The notes below the pieces were generated by a model that searched no databases, was not told the DNA's origin, and saw nothing but the letters and a program-made list of their open reading frames with translations. Below, in pieces: positions 7,092 through 9,886 of a DNA stretch of 9,886 bases. The stretch's first letter is position 1, and every line of letters starts with the position of its first letter. The position numbers were made by a program, and so were the translations under genes. This DNA comes from an uncultured Lachnospiraceae bacterium. Its GTDB lineage: Bacteria; Bacillota; Clostridia; Lachnospirales; Lachnospiraceae. Location of the stretch: positions 1 through 9,886 of the forward strand of contig CAJOQZ010000325.1 of the NCBI GenBank assembly GCA_905236585.1. Direction: 5' to 3'.

Positions 7092-7209
7092 ATTGTCACG
7101 GGAGATTACGAAGGTAATTAATGACCATGAGATGTTTTTCCGCCAATTTGATGAGATTATCGTGTACTATGATTATGGGCAGGCGGAGTTGTCGTCCATT
7201 TTAAATGCA
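7075..7209 (+). pseudogene. DUF3800 protein relic
   Basis: The frame from a stop at 7072 reads FRLSGKLSREITKVINDHEM, then FFRQFDEIIVYYDYGQAELSSILNA, which resembles the central part of DUF3800 proteins (the segment with YYDNGQ.EL and IL.A). The usual N-terminal DESG region and the C-terminal FRKV...DYKLFQVADL region are missing. After LNA (7209) the frame continues to 7422 into unrelated sequence that is antisense to the next gene. It begins where the ParE relic ends, so two different gene remnants are joined here. Family recognition is from memory of its motifs, with no database match. Confidence 0.6.
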
Positions 7210-7790
7210 CGGATTTGTCCCAGGCATCCGCATGGGGATATTGTGCCCAAAATGTGCGCGGCAGGTTCGTGTTTGACGCCGAAGGCGTGTGAGGATGCGG
7301 ATACTCAACAGGGAAAAGAACGGTTTCATCAGCTTTTATCCCGGTTATGTTTAATCCTCCATTTATGGTGTGACTGTATGAGCAATCATCAGAAAACGAG
7401 GTTCCAAGAAGCGGAAGGCTGATGTCGTCAAACGAAAAATCAAAATAAAAATCCCGTCCGGCCGTTCCTTCAATGGAAACATTATGGCATACGCAGGGAT
7501 AGGTAAGGATCGACTGATTGTTTGCAGTGCGCAGAGACTCTGAGCGTGGCAATACATTTTCAGAAGACAGTTCATCCCTTACGGCTTGTGTGAAGGCGAG
7601 CCTTTCGGAAATCCCCAAGGCTGCTATTATACCTCGGATCAACTGTAAAGGCATAAACTACGATTGTGCTTCCATGGTTGTCGATAATAGCATCACAATC
7701 GAGGTGTTCATTTGCCCATTTTCCGGTATCCACGGTTTGGGGAGTAAGAAACACGAATATGCCTTTTTTGGGTTCTGTTACATCACGCAT
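7157..7790 (-). pseudogene. Unrecognised gene, frameshifted, with intact promoter and RBS
   Basis: The ATG at 7790 is preceded by GGAGG at 8 nt and by a strong promoter. The first frame opens MRDVTEPKKGIFVFLTPQTV and runs through DNHGSTIVVYAFTVDPRYN to a stop at 7572 (72 residues). A second frame takes over near 7613-7616 and gives LGISERLAFTQAVRDEL, SENVLPRSESLRTANNQSI, YPCVCHNVSIEGTAGRDFYF and DFSFDDISLP. Removing one G from the GGGG run joins them into a natural-looking protein of roughly 190 residues. The second frame stays open to 7157 but overlaps the DUF3800 relic below about 7210, so its real end is unclear and may be truncated. I do not recognise the family. No signal peptide or membrane segment is seen. 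It may be a true pseudogene, a sequencing error, or a 72-residue gene followed by non-coding DNA. Confidence 0.5.
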
Positions 7791-7828
7791 AATCAGTACC
7801 TCCGTTTTCCAAGGGTTCTTCAAGTGCC

Positions 7829-7864
7829 CACTTTAAGTATAAAGTGAAAATGCGGTCGCGTCAA
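7829..7864 (-). promoter_or_regulatory. Strong promoter with palindromic operator for the gene at 7790
   Basis: On the minus strand TTGACG (7864-7859), a 17-bp spacer and TATACT (7841-7836). The -10 box lies at the centre of a perfect inverted repeat, CACTTTA (7829-7835) and TAAAGTG (7840-7846), with a 4-bp centre. The layout mirrors the brnTA promoter, which suggests repression, perhaps by the product itself or a lost partner. Confidence 0.6.
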
Positions 7865-7920
7865 TGTGCATGGATAAAAAGAAATACATACTTTTGCAGT
7901 TTTTATAAGAAATCCGGAGG

Positions 7921-7961
7921 CGGTCTGGTGTGAGTTTTGCTCATATCCGGACCGTTTTTTT
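7921..7961 (+). terminator. Rho-independent terminator (plus strand)
   Basis: CGGTCTGGTGTGAG (7921-7934) pairs with CTCATATCCGGACCG (7940-7954) around the loop TTTTG, allowing two wobble pairs and one bulged A, and is followed by seven T (7955-7961). It is oriented for plus-strand transcripts, yet no intact plus-strand gene ends nearby; the closest is brnA, about 1 kb upstream, or the DUF3800 relic. Confidence 0.75.
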
Positions 7962-7995
7962 AGCATGGTTTTTCGAAGTCACAAAATACCGCATC

Positions 7996-8036
7996 CGACA
8001 TAACTAAGTTGACACAAATTTGCCCTATTTTGACAT
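7996..8036. promoter_or_regulatory. Paired direct repeats, LytTR-type binding site candidate B
   Basis: TGACAC (8010-8015) and TGACAT (8031-8036) are exactly 21 bp apart, as in site A, and an extra CGACATAA (7996-8003) lies 14 bp upstream of the first. Aligned with site A, the 27-bp blocks share both repeats and several spacer bases (AAA after the first repeat, GC and C in the middle). A -35-like box follows at the same distance as in site A. Binding by the LytTR regulator encoded at 3339-4064 is inferred. Confidence 0.55.
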
Positions 8037-8042
8037 ATCCTA

Positions 8043-8072
8043 TTGAAATGAGTGCAATGCCGGTGTTATGAG
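8043..8072 (+). promoter_or_regulatory. Candidate promoter of second surface protein
   Basis: TTGAAA (8043-8048) starts 12 bp after the start of the second repeat of site B, the same offset as TTGTTT in site A. A -10-like TTATGA (8066-8071) or TATGAG (8067-8072) follows after 17 or 18 bp. The leader to the ATG at 8157 is about 80 nt and holds no recognised element. Confidence 0.45.
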
Positions 8073-8156
8073 TAGATTGTAAAAATCTGCGTAATGCTGT
8101 TCGCGTGATATTAGAACGGTTTCAAAAAATAATAATAGGAAAAGGCGGTTGTGGAT

Positions 8157-9497
8157 ATGCGTGGATATAGGGAAAATACAAAAGGCGCAGTCGGCGCAAA
8201 AAATCAGAAAAGGAGGCTGGCGGGCATGCTGGCGGGGCTGCTGCTTTTTTCGCTGGTGGGTGGGCTGCTGCCGACGATGGAGGCAAGGGCGGCGACGAAC
8301 GTCAGCACTTGGGATGCTCTCTATACCGCAATGAAAAATGGCGGTGACATCACATTGACGAGCGACGTGACTGGAAGTAGTGCCATCGGTGCTACTGGAC
8401 TGCAAGTTCCTAATGGCAAGACCGTCACCCTTGACCTCGCGGGGCATACCATTGACCGTGGTTTATCCAGTTCCATTGCCGGCGTGCAGAACAACAATGG
8501 GTACGTCATCGAGGTCAATGGAACATTGACGTTACGAGACAGCGTAGGCGGCGGTAAAATTACTGGCGGATACAGTCGTAAACAAAAATATGCCGGTGGA
8601 GTTACGGTAAATGGTACGTTCAACATGGAGGGCGGAATCATTTCCGGGAACAAAGGCGTGTCCGGGGACGGGCAATGTGCAGACGGCGTATATGTAGCAT
8701 TATTAGGCACATTTATATTAGATGGTGGGTCGGTCGTATGTACGGAGGATTCTTCTCGTGCAGTTAAAGGCAGCATTACCGTTGGGAATGTGACAGCCGA
8801 GTATGGGGGTGGGGGTAATACATTTTCATTAGAAAAAAATAAAAAAACAATCGGTTTTGCTGACTGGAATACTTGGGTCAAAACAAAGCATACCATATCA
8901 TTTAACGCCAACAACGGCAGCGGCGCTCCGAGCAGCCTTACCCAATATTATGGCGATACGGTGACGCTGCCAAGCACACAGCCCACGCGGTCAGGATACT
9001 CTTTTCAAGGCTGGGCAGCCAGCAGCACCGCGACGACAGCAAAATATGCGGCGGGCGGAAGTTATATTATTCACGGAGACGAGACGCTTTATGCTGTGTG
9101 GCAAGCGGTTCCCGCTACCGTCACTACCGCGCCCACGGCGAAAACGCTGACTTACAATGGCTCCGACCAAGAACTTGTCACGGCGGGCGCGGCGAGCAAC
9201 GGCACGATGTACTATAAAGTGGACAGCGGCAGTTACTCCGCCAGCATCCCCAAGAAAAAGACTGCGGGAACCTATACCGTGTCTTATCGAGGTGCGAGTC
9301 CCCAGATGGATAGACCTTTTGCCAACATGTGCTATCCTGCCCAATTTTCAATTTTCAGGTCATCCACTCTTAAAAACTCCTTCTCATTGTTGGTGACAAC
9401 GGTATATCCCAAAGACTTGGCATGGCCCGCTATCATCATATCCAGCGGACCGATTGGCGTCCCTTTCTTCTCCAGCGTGGCCCTGATTTTCCCATAA
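8157..9497 (+). CDS. Secreted beta-helix/InlB-repeat surface protein, 3'-truncated
   Basis: Residues 1-446 from the ATG at 8157, which has AGGCGG at 8 nt; the GTG at 8151 is too close to that site. The signal peptide has a basic N-region (KNQKRR), a hydrophobic core at 21-40 and a likely cut after MEARA. Its GGLLPTMEARA end matches GGVLLPVMEAEA in the 4249 protein. Residues 47-215 look like a beta-helix (GGDITLTSDVTG, NGKTVTLDLAGHTI, GGVTVNGTFNMEGG). Residues 245-316 are an InlB B-repeat (ISFNANNGSGAPSSLTQYYG, PTRSGYSFQGW, LYAVW). Residues 318-377 form an Ig-like repeat (TAKTLTYNGSDQEL ... KKTAGTYTVSY). After about residue 377 (base ~9288) homology ends, and from 9332 the frame is antisense to vapC, so the last ~65 residues are not native and no SPKTGD or anchor is present. 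Probably secreted if expressed, likely unable to attach. Confidence 0.8.
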   Translation: MRGYRENTKGAVGAKNQKRRLAGMLAGLLLFSLVGGLLPTMEARAATNVSTWDALYTAMKNGGDITLTSDVTGSSAIGATGLQVPNGKTVTLDLAGHTIDRGLSSSIAGVQNNNGYVIEVNGTLTLRDSVGGGKITGGYSRKQKYAGGVTVNGTFNMEGGIISGNKGVSGDGQCADGVYVALLGTFILDGGSVVCTEDSSRAVKGSITVGNVTAEYGGGGNTFSLEKNKKTIGFADWNTWVKTKHTISFNANNGSGAPSSLTQYYGDTVTLPSTQPTRSGYSFQGWAASSTATTAKYAAGGSYIIHGDETLYAVWQAVPATVTTAPTAKTLTYNGSDQELVTAGAASNGTMYYKVDSGSYSASIPKKKTAGTYTVSYRGASPQMDRPFANMCYPAQFSIFRSSTLKNSFSLLVTTVYPKDLAWPAIIISSGPIGVPFFSSVALIFP

Positions 9498-9739
9498 CAG
9501 TCGGCGGCATCGACACCGAAATCCAAAATGTCAATATTGGCTAAGAGCATGGAAAGCGCCAGCCTGTTCCTGTCAACGGCTGCACTTTTCTCAACTCCGT
9601 GAACCAACTCTGCATATGTTACGGAAGATATGCATACATCCGACGGATCGACTTCCTGAAGTTTGCGGAACACCTTTTCCGGCTTATGCTTAATCGTATA
9701 GATGCAGATGTTCGTATCAAGCATATACCTCATAAGCAT
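9332..9739 (-). CDS. vapC: VapC-type PIN-domain ribonuclease toxin
   Basis: A 135-residue toxin of the VapBC type II system. Acidic PIN residues are present: Asp8 in YMLDTNICIY, Glu44 in TYAELVHGVE and Asp100 in GPLDMMIAGHA, followed by VVTNNEKEF (115-122). The length is normal and the gene appears intact. The ATG at 9739 has AGGAG at 5 nt; an ATG two codons later (9733) overlaps the vapB stop as ATGA, so translation may start at either. It lies antisense to the read-through end of the surface gene, so the two converge. Confidence 0.93.
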   Translation of the reverse strand: MLMRYMLDTNICIYTIKHKPEKVFRKLQEVDPSDVCISSVTYAELVHGVEKSAAVDRNRLALSMLLANIDILDFGVDAADCYGKIRATLEKKGTPIGPLDMMIAGHAKSLGYTVVTNNEKEFLRVDDLKIENWAG

Positions 9740-9886
9740 TCACGCTCCTGTGCCATATCCTCTGTCCTTCCGTCGGACATGAAATCATCCGAGAACATAT
9801 CTATTGCCCTCATGAAAGAATTCCACTTGTCCTGCTTCGGGAGCAGGAGCACAATGTCTCCGATCTTATTTACCATGATTTCATCA
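9730..9886 (-). CDS. vapB: VapB-type antitoxin, C-terminal part (5' end outside window)
   Basis: The last 51 residues are visible: KIGDIVLLLPKQDKWNSF, AIDMFSDDFMSDGR and the end QERECL. These match the C-terminal, toxin-binding part of VapB antitoxins, whose N-terminal AbrB/MazE-type DNA-binding domain would lie beyond base 9886. The stop TGA (9732-9730) overlaps the vapC start region, the normal coupled arrangement. Confidence 0.85.
   Translation of the reverse strand, partial: DEIMVNKIGDIVLLLPKQDKWNSFMRAIDMFSDDFMSDGRTEDMAQERECL

Noticed and set aside
7518..7847. Plus-strand frame opposite the frameshifted 7790 gene
   Set aside because: No ribosome binding site, and the minus strand carries a clear promoter, RBS and start in the same place.
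7870..7908. Tiny frame MDKKKYILLQFL just before the terminator, considered as a peptide signal for the kinase
   Set aside because: No Shine-Dalgarno sequence and no precursor-like features; far from the two-component genes.
1..9886. CRISPR array, tRNA or rRNA genes, transposase genes or IS ends
   Set aside because: None seen on either strand by reading; no regular spacer-repeat pattern, no cloverleaf-like gene and no transposase motif.

Overview
The window looks like an accessory cell-surface locus of a low-to-mid GC Bacillota, probably a gut Clostridia-type monoderm. The signs are secreted proteins ending in a sortase-like SPKTGD motif, strong AGGAGG-type ribosome binding sites, an Agr/ComDE-type LytTR two-component system, and BrnTA, VapBC and DUF4143 modules. 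The species cannot be fixed from sequence alone.

Layout, left to right. Bases 1-729 are the 3' end of a surface protein: a beta-sandwich-like C-terminal domain, then SPKTGD and a short hydrophobic tail. Converging on it (10-bp overlap) is a DUF4143-type AAA ATPase on the minus strand, with its own promoter inside a near-perfect inverted repeat. Next, also on the minus strand, come a LytTR response regulator and a membrane GHKL histidine kinase joined by a 4-bp TTGA overlap. Divergent from the regulator is a 651-residue secreted beta-helix-like protein. Its C-terminal domain is a paralogue of the one at bases 1-729, but it stops three residues after SPKTGD and so lacks a membrane anchor.

Bases 6205-8150 are a patchwork: an intact brnT-brnA toxin-antitoxin operon with a palindrome on its -10 box; a frameshifted, headless RelE/ParE toxin relic (minus); a DUF3800 relic (plus); and an unrecognised, frameshifted minus-strand gene that still has a strong promoter, an operator-like palindrome and a ribosome binding site. 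An orphan plus-strand terminator follows. From 8157 a second secreted beta-helix plus InlB-repeat surface protein begins, but its reading frame runs into the antisense of vapC near base 9288. A vapBC operon (vapB incomplete) on the minus strand closes the window.

The most notable regulatory signal is a pair of TGACA(T/C) direct repeats exactly 21 bp apart, found at two places: in the divergent regulator/surface-protein intergenic region (4137, 4158) and upstream of the second surface gene (8010, 8031). In both cases the -35-like hexamer starts 12 bp after the start of the second repeat. This is the geometry expected of a LytTR-type activator, so the inference is that the local two-component system controls both surface proteins and possibly itself. 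Toxin-antitoxin or TA-like cassettes sit next to each surface gene, and each surface gene has an altered 3' end, suggesting a hotspot for cassette insertion.
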